Assembly: GCA_963827605.1 (NCBI GenBank)
Contig: CAWHBK010000001.1
Coordinates: 1,550,001 to 1,614,000, forward strand
Length of the DNA: 64,000 bases
Direction: 5' to 3'
DNA from: DSYU01 sp963827605
GTDB taxonomy: Bacteria > Chloroflexota > Anaerolineae > Anaerolineales > Anaerolineaceae
The notes below the pieces were generated by a model. It made no database searches, was not told where the DNA came from, and saw only the letters and a program-made list of their open reading frames with translations. This document shows positions 29,917 to 37,225 of this stretch, piece after piece. Every line of letters starts with the position of its first letter. The stretch's first letter is position 1. A program made the position numbers and the translations under genes.

Positions 29917-30909
29917 TTAAACCAGGTGACACGCAACCCAGTGCCCAGGTGAAAATTCGCGAAATTCAGGGCGAGCTTCCGCGCAAATCTTGGTTGCCAG
30001 GGGGCAGCGTGTGCGGAAACGGCAGCCGGAGGGTGGGTTAACTGGGGAGGGCACATCCCCTTGCAAAATAATCCGCTGTCGCTTATCTTCCGCCAGCGGA
30101 TCAGGAATCGGCACCGCCGAGAGCAATGCCTGGGTGTAGGGATGCAGTGGGTTCGAGTAAAGTTCCGCGCGCGTGGTTAGCTCAACGATCACACCCAGGT
30201 ACATGACCGCCACCCGGTTGCTGATATGACGGATCATCGAAAGATCGTGCGCGATAAATAAATAGGTCAGGTTAAACTCTTTCTGCAAATCTTCCAGCAG
30301 ATTGACCACCTGAGCCTGGATAGACACATCCAGGGCTGAGATCGGTTCATCACAAACAATCAGGGAAGGCTGCAGCGACAGAGCGCGGGCTACACCTATC
30401 CGCTGGCGCTGACCGCCCGAAAACTCATGTGGATAACGATTGGTATAGGCCGGGTTGAGACCAACGCGCTTGAGCAGTTCTTTGACTTGCTCCCCAGCCT
30501 CTTTTTGCGTCGCCAGGCCGTGAATGATCAGCGGCTCGCCGATAATCTCGCCTACCGTCATGCGCGGGTTCAAGCTGGCATACGGGTCCTGGAAAATCAT
30601 TTGCATGCGGCGGCGCATTTTTCGCAGTTCTTCACCCTTCAACGCCACCAGGTCTTTGTTATCAAAAAATACATGCCCTGAGGTGGGCCGGTGCAGTTGG
30701 AGAATCGTTCGCCCGGTAGTCGATTTGCCGCAGCCCGATTCGCCAACCAGGCCAAGTGTCTCGCCCTGATACAGGTCAAAAGAGACATCGTCAACCGCGT
30801 GCACCGCTCCGGCGTTCTCGGTGAATAAAATCCAGCGGTTTCGCGTGATTGGGAAATGTTTTACGAGGTTTTCAACTCGCAGCAGTGGTTGAGTGGTTTG
30901 GCTGGTCAT
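29917..30909 (-). CDS. Oligopeptide ABC transporter ATP-binding protein, OppF type
   Basis: A 330-residue ATPase with an intact frame. It has Walker A 'GESGCGKSTTGRT', 'MIFQDPYASLNPR', the signature 'FSGGQRQRIGVARAL', Walker B 'LIVCDEPISALD' and the C-terminal cysteine segment 'CRFRTRCPLATKIC' ending 'GHWVACHLV'. Its ATG overlaps the restored oppD stop (ATGA), indicating coupling. The 291 bases after its stop hold no gene before the binding-protein start. Confidence 0.92.
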   Translation of the reverse strand: MTSQTTQPLLRVENLVKHFPITRNRWILFTENAGAVHAVDDVSFDLYQGETLGLVGESGCGKSTTGRTILQLHRPTSGHVFFDNKDLVALKGEELRKMRRRMQMIFQDPYASLNPRMTVGEIIGEPLIIHGLATQKEAGEQVKELLKRVGLNPAYTNRYPHEFSGGQRQRIGVARALSLQPSLIVCDEPISALDVSIQAQVVNLLEDLQKEFNLTYLFIAHDLSMIRHISNRVAVMYLGVIVELTTRAELYSNPLHPYTQALLSAVPIPDPLAEDKRQRIILQGDVPSPVNPPSGCRFRTRCPLATKICAEARPEFREFSPGHWVACHLV

Positions 30910-31896
30910 TCGCGATATCTCCCCGTTTCCGGCTCAACCCAACAGGCGGAGTAATGATCCAGACCGACCGCAATCAAAGGCGGGTTTTCCTGCCAGCAGC
31001 GCTCGCGGACATACCGGCAGCGCGGTGCAAATGGACAATATTTCGGTTTTTCGAACAGCACCGGTGGGAAGTCCTTCAATGGATGTAAGCCGGCGCTGGG
31101 TGTCTAAGTCCAGGCGCGGCAGGCTGCTCAACAACCCGAGTGTATAGGGGTGCTGGGGGTTCTTGTACAGTTCCCGCACCGGCGCTTCTTCAATCTTGTA
31201 GCCGGCGTACATCACCGCGACCCGGTGCGCAAGCCCGGCGATAATGCCCAGGTCATGCGTAATCCAGATCATCGACATCCCCAAATCATTGCGCAGGCGC
31301 TTGACCAGCTCCACGATTTGCGCCTGGATAGTCACATCCAGCGCCGTGGTTGGCTCGTCGGCAATTAAGATCTGCGGCGTGCAGACCAGTGACATGGCGA
31401 TCATCGCGCGCTGGCGCATGCCCCCCGAAAACTGATGGGGGTAATCGTTTAGCCGGTCCTTGGCATTCGGGATCCCAACCATCGTAAGGACCTCGGCGGC
31501 GCGCTCATAAGCCCGTTTTGTGGTCATCCCCATGTGGATTTCCAATGGCTCGGCCACCTGCCGGCCAATAGTCAGCACCGGGTTGAAGGAAGTCATCGGA
31601 TCTTGGAAAATTACGCTAATCTGAGATCCGCGGATTTCACGTATTTCATCATCCGTGGCTTTCAGTAGATCTTTTCCTTGATAAATCGCGCTTCCCGCTA
31701 CGACTTTTCCAGGGGGCGAAGGGATCAGGCGCATCATCGACATCATCGTGACGCTCTTTCCACAACCGCTCTCCCCAACAATACCCAGCGTCTCCCCTTC
31801 TTTCAACCGAAACGACACACCATTTACAGCATGGACCATGCCATCCTGCGTACGGAACTGGGTTTCAAGGCCCTCAACTTTGAGTATATCGGCCAT
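30906..31896 (-). CDS. Oligopeptide ABC transporter ATP-binding protein, OppD type, one frame break
   Basis: About 330 residues after repair. It has Walker A 'GESGCGKSVTMMSMM', 'VIFQDPMTSFNPVLTIGRQV', the signature 'FSGGMRQRAMIAMSL' and Walker B 'ILIADEPTTALD'. A single extra base in a GGG run near 31066 spoils the C-terminus. Dropping it restores 'PVLFEKPKYCPFAPRCRYVR', the OppD Fe-S-like cysteine segment, and a stop that overlaps the next ATG. First gene of the second peptide-transport operon; the 256 bases before it are shared with the divergent serine hydrolase. Confidence 0.88.
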
Positions 31897-32117
31897 TCAC
31901 CGGCTTCCTTAACCTTGTTATGAAAATTTTATTGCAAACGAGAATTCTTAATCAGCCCAGCAAAACGAACTGCCATTTTGCTTTATCAAATTGCCCGGCT
32001 TGTAGTATACCTTGGTTAACAAACTGTGTCAATTTCTTTGACCGGCGCAAATAATTGCAGCAACTGTTTTGTTTTTGGTTTTCGGCGTAAAATCAATATA
32101 GCATAACACCTGGCCAT

Positions 32118-32145
32118 TTGACCTGGTCACTTGACCAGTTAAAAT
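32118..32145 (+). promoter_or_regulatory. Promoter with an operator palindrome in the -35/-10 spacer
   Basis: TTGACC (32118-32123) and TAAAAT (32140-32145) are 16 bases apart. A perfect inverted repeat, CTGGTCA-CT-TGACCAG (32123-32138), fills the spacer. A similar imperfect site (CTGGCCATTTGACC) lies just upstream. The TGGTC...GACCA shape resembles operators of GntR/FadR-type repressors. The predicted transcript start is at or just before the ATG at 32153, so the message may be leaderless. Confidence 0.6.
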
Positions 32146-32152
32146 ATAAAGC

Positions 32153-32902
32153 ATGGAAAATTCCTTATTTCTTTCTAACATAGAAAAGCTGAATTGCCAA
32201 TACGCTTTCTACTTTTCTCCAATAGTGGGAACACCTTTCTTCAAAGCCAACCAGGCGCGCTTTTCTTCCGCTTCACTGATCAAAGTCCCGATATTGCTGG
32301 CGTGGATCCATCTGGAACGAAAGGGTGAAGTCAACCGCACTGAGTTGTGCCACCTGGATGATGAGCCCCAGGTGCAGGGCTCCGGTTTCTCCTGGCTGCT
32401 GCGCACCCGCCAGCTTCCCTTCCAGGATGTGCTGCTGATGATGATCGCCCTCTCCGATAACCTTTGCACAAACCTGGTCATCCGCCGCGCCGGGCTGGAT
32501 CGGCTCAACCAGGTTTTTCAGGATGCGCTCGGTTTGCAGGGGACGCAGTTGCAGCGCAAGATGATGGACTTTGACGCGCGGGCGCGCGGGTTGGATAACT
32601 GGATTACCGCCCAGGATTGCATCCGTCTCTTTGAGTGTATCGAGGAACTGTCAGCGGTTGAGCGAGCCTGGGTTGAAGCGATGCTGGGGGTTTGCCAGGA
32701 AAAATTGTTCCTCCCTCGCGAGCTCCCGGTGGATACGCTGGTAGACGAGCGCACCTTCTATCACAAGACCGGCTCCATCCCCGGCGTGCTGCACGATTGG
32801 GGTTATAACAATCGCGGCCGCATCTTCTTGCTCACCCAAAACGTCACCGATCCCCTGGCCGTCTATCGCGTCTTCGGCCAGCTTGGGCGCCTGCTCCTGT
32901 AG
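32153..32902 (+). CDS. Serine hydrolase of the beta-lactamase/PBP fold, no signal peptide
   Basis: A 249-residue protein with the three active-site motifs of penicillin-recognising enzymes: SxxK as S41-L-I-K44, SDN as S101-D-N103 and KTG as K205-T-G207 ('HKTGSIPG'). The usual class A omega-loop ExxLN motif is not evident, so hydrolysis of beta-lactams is doubtful. No signal peptide is seen, so it may be cytosolic, unusual for the fold. It is divergent from the opp operon and beside murein-recycling genes, so a role on imported muropeptides (peptidase or esterase) is a reasonable guess. No ribosome-binding site is visible before the ATG. Confidence 0.75.
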   Translation: MENSLFLSNIEKLNCQYAFYFSPIVGTPFFKANQARFSSASLIKVPILLAWIHLERKGEVNRTELCHLDDEPQVQGSGFSWLLRTRQLPFQDVLLMMIALSDNLCTNLVIRRAGLDRLNQVFQDALGLQGTQLQRKMMDFDARARGLDNWITAQDCIRLFECIEELSAVERAWVEAMLGVCQEKLFLPRELPVDTLVDERTFYHKTGSIPGVLHDWGYNNRGRIFLLTQNVTDPLAVYRVFGQLGRLLL

Positions 32903-32957
32903 GGAGTGGCGGAGTTTGCGTACAAACGGCGTTTGTCGCAAACCCCGCCGGCGCTAT

Positions 32958-34061
32958 CTACCCCACCAGCCGCCGCATTTCCTCCACCAGCCGCTCGATT
33001 TGCGCCTGGGTATGGGTCGCGAAGATTGCCACCCGCAGCGCGCCGCCGGCTGGCGTGCTGCTGTAATTCCGCACATGCGCCACGCAAATATCCCGCTCAA
33101 ACAGCGCCTCTTTCAACCGCCCAAGGTCGATCCCCGGGCGAGACCTGAGGCAGAGAATGGGCACGGGGGTATCTTCCAGCTCCCAGCCCAGGCCGCGCAG
33201 TCCCTCCCGCGCGCGGGCTACATTGGACCATAACCTTCTCCGCCGGTCCCCATCCCCGGCAAGCGCCAGCGCCCGGGCCGCCGCTGCGGCAACGGGTAGG
33301 GGCGGCGGCGACGCTCCAACATACACCCGGCTGTTGCGATCCAGTTCTTCAATCAGACCTACCGGCCCGGCAATCAGCCCGCCGTATCCACCGATTGCCT
33401 TGCTCAGCGTATGCCCTGCAATCTGGTGGGTCCCCCCGATTCCATAAAAATCCAGCGTGCCTCGCCCGTGTTCGCCAATCGCGCCGGTAGCATGCGCATC
33501 GTCCAGGCATAACCAGGCATCCGCGTATGCCTCCAGCACCTGACAATAGTCCGGGACCGGCGCAATCTCTCCTGAAATGGGGAACACGCCGTCACTCAAG
33601 ACCAGCGGGCGCTCGCCAGGCCTGAGCTGGCTGCGAATTTGGTCCGCCAAAGACTGGGCATCGCGATGTTGAAACGATGTAACCGGTTTACCCGTGGACC
33701 GAGCGCCATCCCACAGGCTGTAATGCGACCAATCGTCAATAAAAATGCGTTCGTAGCGCTCGCGCAGTCCTTGCGCCAGGATTACGCCGCTCATATAGCC
33801 GGAAGGGTAGTACAGGACGCGCTCGGCCGCAAAATACACGCGCGCTTCGGCTTCCAGCGCATCGTATACAGCATGCTCTCCGTACCCGCCCCGGGATGTG
33901 CCCGTCGCCATACCATAGCGCTGGATCGTCTCCACCGCCGCTTGCAGCACCTGCGGGTGATTGTGCAGCCCCAGGTAGCCGGTGCCCGAAAAATAATCTC
34001 GCTCGCGCCCGGCAATGACCACCCGCGGTCCAAGCGGGGTTTGCATTTGAAAATCGCTCAT
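32958..34061 (-). CDS. PLP-dependent alpha-oxoamine synthase family enzyme (BioF/KBL-like)
   Basis: A 367-residue fold-type I PLP enzyme. It has 'GMATGTSRGGYGEHAVYDAL', 'YYPSGYMSG', the cofactor Asp/His in 'LDDAHATGAIGEHGRG' (D187, H190) and the Schiff-base lysine K221 in 'HTLSKAIGGYGG'. These match 8-amino-7-oxononanoate synthase and 2-amino-3-ketobutyrate CoA ligase, which join an amino acid and an acyl-CoA with loss of CO2. It is about 20 residues shorter than those. It starts 6 bases after the NlpC/P60 peptidase gene stop, so it belongs to that transcript. The substrate is unknown; alanine released from murein peptide would be one candidate. Confidence 0.75.
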   Translation of the reverse strand: MSDFQMQTPLGPRVVIAGRERDYFSGTGYLGLHNHPQVLQAAVETIQRYGMATGTSRGGYGEHAVYDALEAEARVYFAAERVLYYPSGYMSGVILAQGLRERYERIFIDDWSHYSLWDGARSTGKPVTSFQHRDAQSLADQIRSQLRPGERPLVLSDGVFPISGEIAPVPDYCQVLEAYADAWLCLDDAHATGAIGEHGRGTLDFYGIGGTHQIAGHTLSKAIGGYGGLIAGPVGLIEELDRNSRVYVGASPPPLPVAAAAARALALAGDGDRRRRLWSNVARAREGLRGLGWELEDTPVPILCLRSRPGIDLGRLKEALFERDICVAHVRNYSSTPAGGALRVAIFATHTQAQIERLVEEMRRLVG

Positions 34062-34067
34062 CCAGAC

Positions 34068-35114
34068 CTACCGGCCGATATAGGTCGCGGCGCACAGATA
34101 GCTGTCGCGCAGGCCTTCCACCGCCTGCACATCATCCACCTGCACCCCGTTGCGCCGCCGGGAGGAATGGATAATTTGCCATCCCCCCAGGCTGACCCCA
34201 ACGTGCGTGATGCGCCGCTGCACGCCGTTTTCACCAAAGAAGAGCAGATCTCCACGCTCAAACGGCGGCTCGACCGGTTTCCCGGCCGCATACTGCATAT
34301 CGGCGTCCCGCGGCAGGGTGATGCCAACCCAGCGGTGCAGCAGTTGCGCGAGCCCGGAGCAGTCGATGCCGTTGGCCGAGCTTCCGCCCCACAGATAGGG
34401 CACGCCCATCATACGGAAAGCATCCTCCACCAGCTGCGCCCGGCGCGGTTCCGCATTATTCGGCAGCCCCGCCAGCGCCCGCAAATCACCCGCCGGCAGC
34501 CAGCCTTGCCAACCGCCGGCCAGCACTACGGACTGCCAGCCGGGCGCCGCATCCTCCTCGCGCGCGCAAACCGCCGTTCCACCCAGCACCCGCGTCACCA
34601 GCGCGGCGTCTCCACCGGGCAACGTGCGCAGCAGGCTAACCGGCTCGGTCACCAGGTGAGATGGCATTGGAGCCGGCGCTTCGGTAAGATAAGGCAGGTA
34701 CGTCCAGCCCAGGTAGCCATCCGGCAGGCGCACGTAGCCCCAGTTCTTCTCCTCCCACAGCACTTCAACCGCCACGCCGTTCAGCATCTGGGTGACCATT
34801 TCGGCCAGGAACGAAGTGCCGTCATGCACGCTGGTCAGGTTGGTCGCCACCGTGCACAGCCGCGGCATGCTTTTCCGGACTACTTCCACCGCCCGCGCGT
34901 CCACCCGCAGCTCTGGGAAGCGCTGCTCCAACCCCTCCACCAACGCCTGCCGGTTAGCCTCCTCCAGCACCCGCCCGCGCAGCCGCAGCGCACCCTCTCC
35001 CAGGCTATCCGCCGACACCGCGAATACATTCACGCGCCGGTCGGTATACGCTCTGCCAATTTCCTGCAATGCCGCATCAATTTGCCCCAGATCCATTCCT
35101 GTTACTCCATTCAT
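34068..35114 (-). CDS. NlpC/P60 peptidase with SH3-type domains (gamma-D-Glu-diamino acid endopeptidase, YkfC-like)
   Basis: A 348-residue protein with no signal peptide. The N-terminal part contains SH3-like sequence ('LNGVAVEVLWEEKNWGYVRL' with 'PDGYLGW'). The C-terminal NlpC/P60 domain has the catalytic Cys in 'GIDCSGL' (about residue 251) and His in 'ITHVGVSLGG' (about 304). This resembles cytosolic YkfC, which cuts D-gamma-Glu from diaminopimelate in imported muropeptides. Order on the minus strand is epimerase, this gene, PLP enzyme. The start could also be the second Met, six residues in. Confidence 0.85.
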   Translation of the reverse strand: MNGVTGMDLGQIDAALQEIGRAYTDRRVNVFAVSADSLGEGALRLRGRVLEEANRQALVEGLEQRFPELRVDARAVEVVRKSMPRLCTVATNLTSVHDGTSFLAEMVTQMLNGVAVEVLWEEKNWGYVRLPDGYLGWTYLPYLTEAPAPMPSHLVTEPVSLLRTLPGGDAALVTRVLGGTAVCAREEDAAPGWQSVVLAGGWQGWLPAGDLRALAGLPNNAEPRRAQLVEDAFRMMGVPYLWGGSSANGIDCSGLAQLLHRWVGITLPRDADMQYAAGKPVEPPFERGDLLFFGENGVQRRITHVGVSLGGWQIIHSSRRRNGVQVDDVQAVEGLRDSYLCAATYIGR

Positions 35115-35158
35115 ACGTGTTCAATAATCGTTTTTAATCGCGAATGCGCGCTGCGCGC

Positions 35159-35244
35159 TAAGCGAATGGGACGAATGGCGCGAATAAGATTTTTAAAATA
35201 AAAGTTTCTTATTCGCGTTATTCGTGCCATTCGTGCCATTCGCG
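35159..35244. repeat. Imperfect inverted repeat with short tandem units
   Basis: The left part (about 35161-35190) and right part (about 35208-35244) pair through GCGAATAAG/CTTATTCGC and GAATGGGACGAATGG-like segments. The right part contains two tandem TTCGTGCCA units. It fills the gap between the epimerase stop and the peptidase start and could be a transcript-processing hairpin or a small palindromic repeat. Confidence 0.5.
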
Positions 35245-35258
35245 TTTATCAATAATAA

Positions 35259-36284
35259 TTATCCCGCCCTGACCACGCCAATCCCCGGCCGGTCGGGCAC
35301 GTGGATCAGCGCGCCGTCACTGTACGTTATGCCCGCGAACGGGTCGTTTGAGATCAGCATCGGCGCGTCCAGATCGAACCAATCGGCCAGCCCCATCAGG
35401 TGCGCCATGGCCGTGGTGCCGATGGAGGTTTCCACCATGCAGCCCAGCATGACGCGCATCCCGCGCTCGCGCGCCAGGCGGACCGCGCGCAGCGCCGGGG
35501 TCAGCCCGCCCAGCTTCATCAGCTTCACGTTTACCCCACTCACGCCCGCGTCGGCCAGCCGCTCCACATCCGCCGCCGATTGGACCGACTCATCCGCCAC
35601 AATCGGAATATCCGTGCGCGACTGCAGCAGCCCCATCTCCTCGATTGCGTCTTTCGCCAGCGGCTGTTCGACCATCTCCAGGTCATAGGCTTCCATCCGG
35701 CGCAGGTACTCACTGGCAACCTCGATCGACCAGCCGGCGTTGGCGTCCACACGCAAGCGCGCGTCTGGCCGCGCGGAACGGATAGCCGCCAGGCGGTCCT
35801 CGTCATCCGCGTCACCGCCCAGCTTGATCTTGATCACCGGGAAACCGGCCAGCTCCTGCGCCATGCGCGCCATCGCCTCCGGGGTATCGATGGCGATGGT
35901 AAACGAAGTTGGCTGCGGCTGGGGCATGGGCAGATCCAGCAGCTGCCACAACGCCTGCCCCCTTTGGCGGGCGATCCGGTCGTACAGCGCCAGTTCCAGC
36001 GCGCAGCGCGCGGGAGCCGGGCCGTTGAGGCCTACCCAGGTTTCAATCTGGTCGATTTGATCAGGCAGCGGATCGCTGCGCAGCGCGGCAGCGTCCCAAA
36101 AATCCGTCATCCCGTTTTGATCCACTCCATAATAGGGCGGGATTGTGCCTTCCCCCCAGCCCGCGTCATCCGCCAGGCGGATCCAGAACGCTTCGCGCGT
36201 CTCGCTGGTCCCATACGACAGGCGAAACGGGTTGCGCAGTTTCAGGGTTATTCGTTCCCAGGTCAGGATTGGCGTTTTGGTCAT
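35259..36284 (-). CDS. L-Ala-D/L-Glu epimerase (muconate-lactonizing subgroup, enolase superfamily)
   Basis: A 341-residue protein of the dipeptide epimerase class. The N-terminal capping domain begins 'TLKLRNPFRLSYGTSETREA'. In the barrel the KxK motif is 'VIKIKLGGDADDE', metal ligands are in 'RVDANAGWS', 'DLEMVEQPLA' and 'PIVADESVQ', and the second-face lysine is in 'VNVKLMKLGGL'. Members convert L-Ala-D-Glu from murein to L-Ala-L-Glu so it can be hydrolysed. With a cytosolic NlpC/P60 peptidase and an Opp importer nearby, it mirrors the Bacillus ykf arrangement. GAGGGAATGCA precedes the ATG. Confidence 0.87.
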   Translation of the reverse strand: MTKTPILTWERITLKLRNPFRLSYGTSETREAFWIRLADDAGWGEGTIPPYYGVDQNGMTDFWDAAALRSDPLPDQIDQIETWVGLNGPAPARCALELALYDRIARQRGQALWQLLDLPMPQPQPTSFTIAIDTPEAMARMAQELAGFPVIKIKLGGDADDEDRLAAIRSARPDARLRVDANAGWSIEVASEYLRRMEAYDLEMVEQPLAKDAIEEMGLLQSRTDIPIVADESVQSAADVERLADAGVSGVNVKLMKLGGLTPALRAVRLARERGMRVMLGCMVETSIGTTAMAHLMGLADWFDLDAPMLISNDPFAGITYSDGALIHVPDRPGIGVVRAG

Positions 36285-36304
36285 TGCATTCCCTCGTTGT
36301 TTGA

Positions 36305-37225
36305 TTATTCTTCTTGGCCTTCAAAACGCATTCGCAAATAGGATTCGTAACGCGCCGGGCTCACCCGGCCTTCCTCCACCGCCAGGCGCACAGCACAGCC
36401 TGGCTCCACCTTGTGGGTGCAGTCGTTGAACTGGCACTCCGCCACCAGACTGCGCAGCTCGGGGAAATAGCCGTCCAGTTCTTCCGGCTCGGTATCCCAC
36501 AACGCCAGCGCCTTTAAACCGGGCAGGTCGGCCACAAAACCGCCTTCGTTGAGCGCGAACATCTCGCGCACCACGGTGGTGTGCTTGCCCTTCAGGGTGG
36601 CCTCGCTCACCGCGCGCACCGCCAGCCCCAGATCGGGTTGGATGGTATTCAGCAGGCTGGATTTGCCCACCCCGGACGGCCCGGCCAGCCCGGAAAGGTT
36701 GCCCACCAGGCGCCCGTGCAGATCCGCCACGCCCTGCCCGGTTTTTACCGAGGCGTAGATGACCGGGTAACCCAGCCCGGGGTACACCCCAAAGATCGCT
36801 TCGGCTGCGGCTTCACCCACCAGGTCGACTTTGTTGGCCACAATCACCGGCGGGATGCCCTGTTTCTCGCAGATCACCAGGAAGCGGTCCAGCATGCGCA
36901 GGTGCGGCTCAGGGTTCGCGCAGGCAAATACCAGGATCACCTGGTCCAGGTTGGCCAGCAGGATCTGGCGGTATTCCCCCCGCGGCGTGGGCGCCATGCG
37001 CACCAGCGCCCGCACGCGCGGCTCGATCTCTTCAATCATCCCGCTGCCGTCCGGCTGAGGAGAGATCTGCACCCGGTCGCCGATGGAAAGGATATCGCCT
37101 TCAAAGCGGTGGCGCTTTAACCGCCCGCGCAGCCGGCAGACCACATCGCCAGCTTCTGCCGTCCGCACGGTAATAAAGCCGGACTGCATGCGTGTCACCC
37201 AGCCGGGCAGGTTGCTTTCGCTCAT
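36305..37225 (-). CDS. rsgA: Ribosome small-subunit GTPase RsgA
   Basis: A 306-residue circularly permuted GTPase acting in 30S maturation. The OB fold is N-terminal ('GFITVRTAEAGDVVCRLRGR'). The G motifs occur in permuted order: G4 'VANKVDLVG', G1 'AGPSGVGKSSLLN', G3 'VADLPGLKAL'. The C-terminal zinc site is 'CQFNDCTHKVEPGC'. The start is the ATG at 37223-37225; it overlaps the PBP stop by four bases (ATGA), so the two are translationally coupled. Longer upstream reading lies inside the PBP gene. Confidence 0.95.
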   Translation of the reverse strand: MSESNLPGWVTRMQSGFITVRTAEAGDVVCRLRGRLKRHRFEGDILSIGDRVQISPQPDGSGMIEEIEPRVRALVRMAPTPRGEYRQILLANLDQVILVFACANPEPHLRMLDRFLVICEKQGIPPVIVANKVDLVGEAAAEAIFGVYPGLGYPVIYASVKTGQGVADLHGRLVGNLSGLAGPSGVGKSSLLNTIQPDLGLAVRAVSEATLKGKHTTVVREMFALNEGGFVADLPGLKALALWDTEPEELDGYFPELRSLVAECQFNDCTHKVEPGCAVRLAVEEGRVSPARYESYLRMRFEGQEE

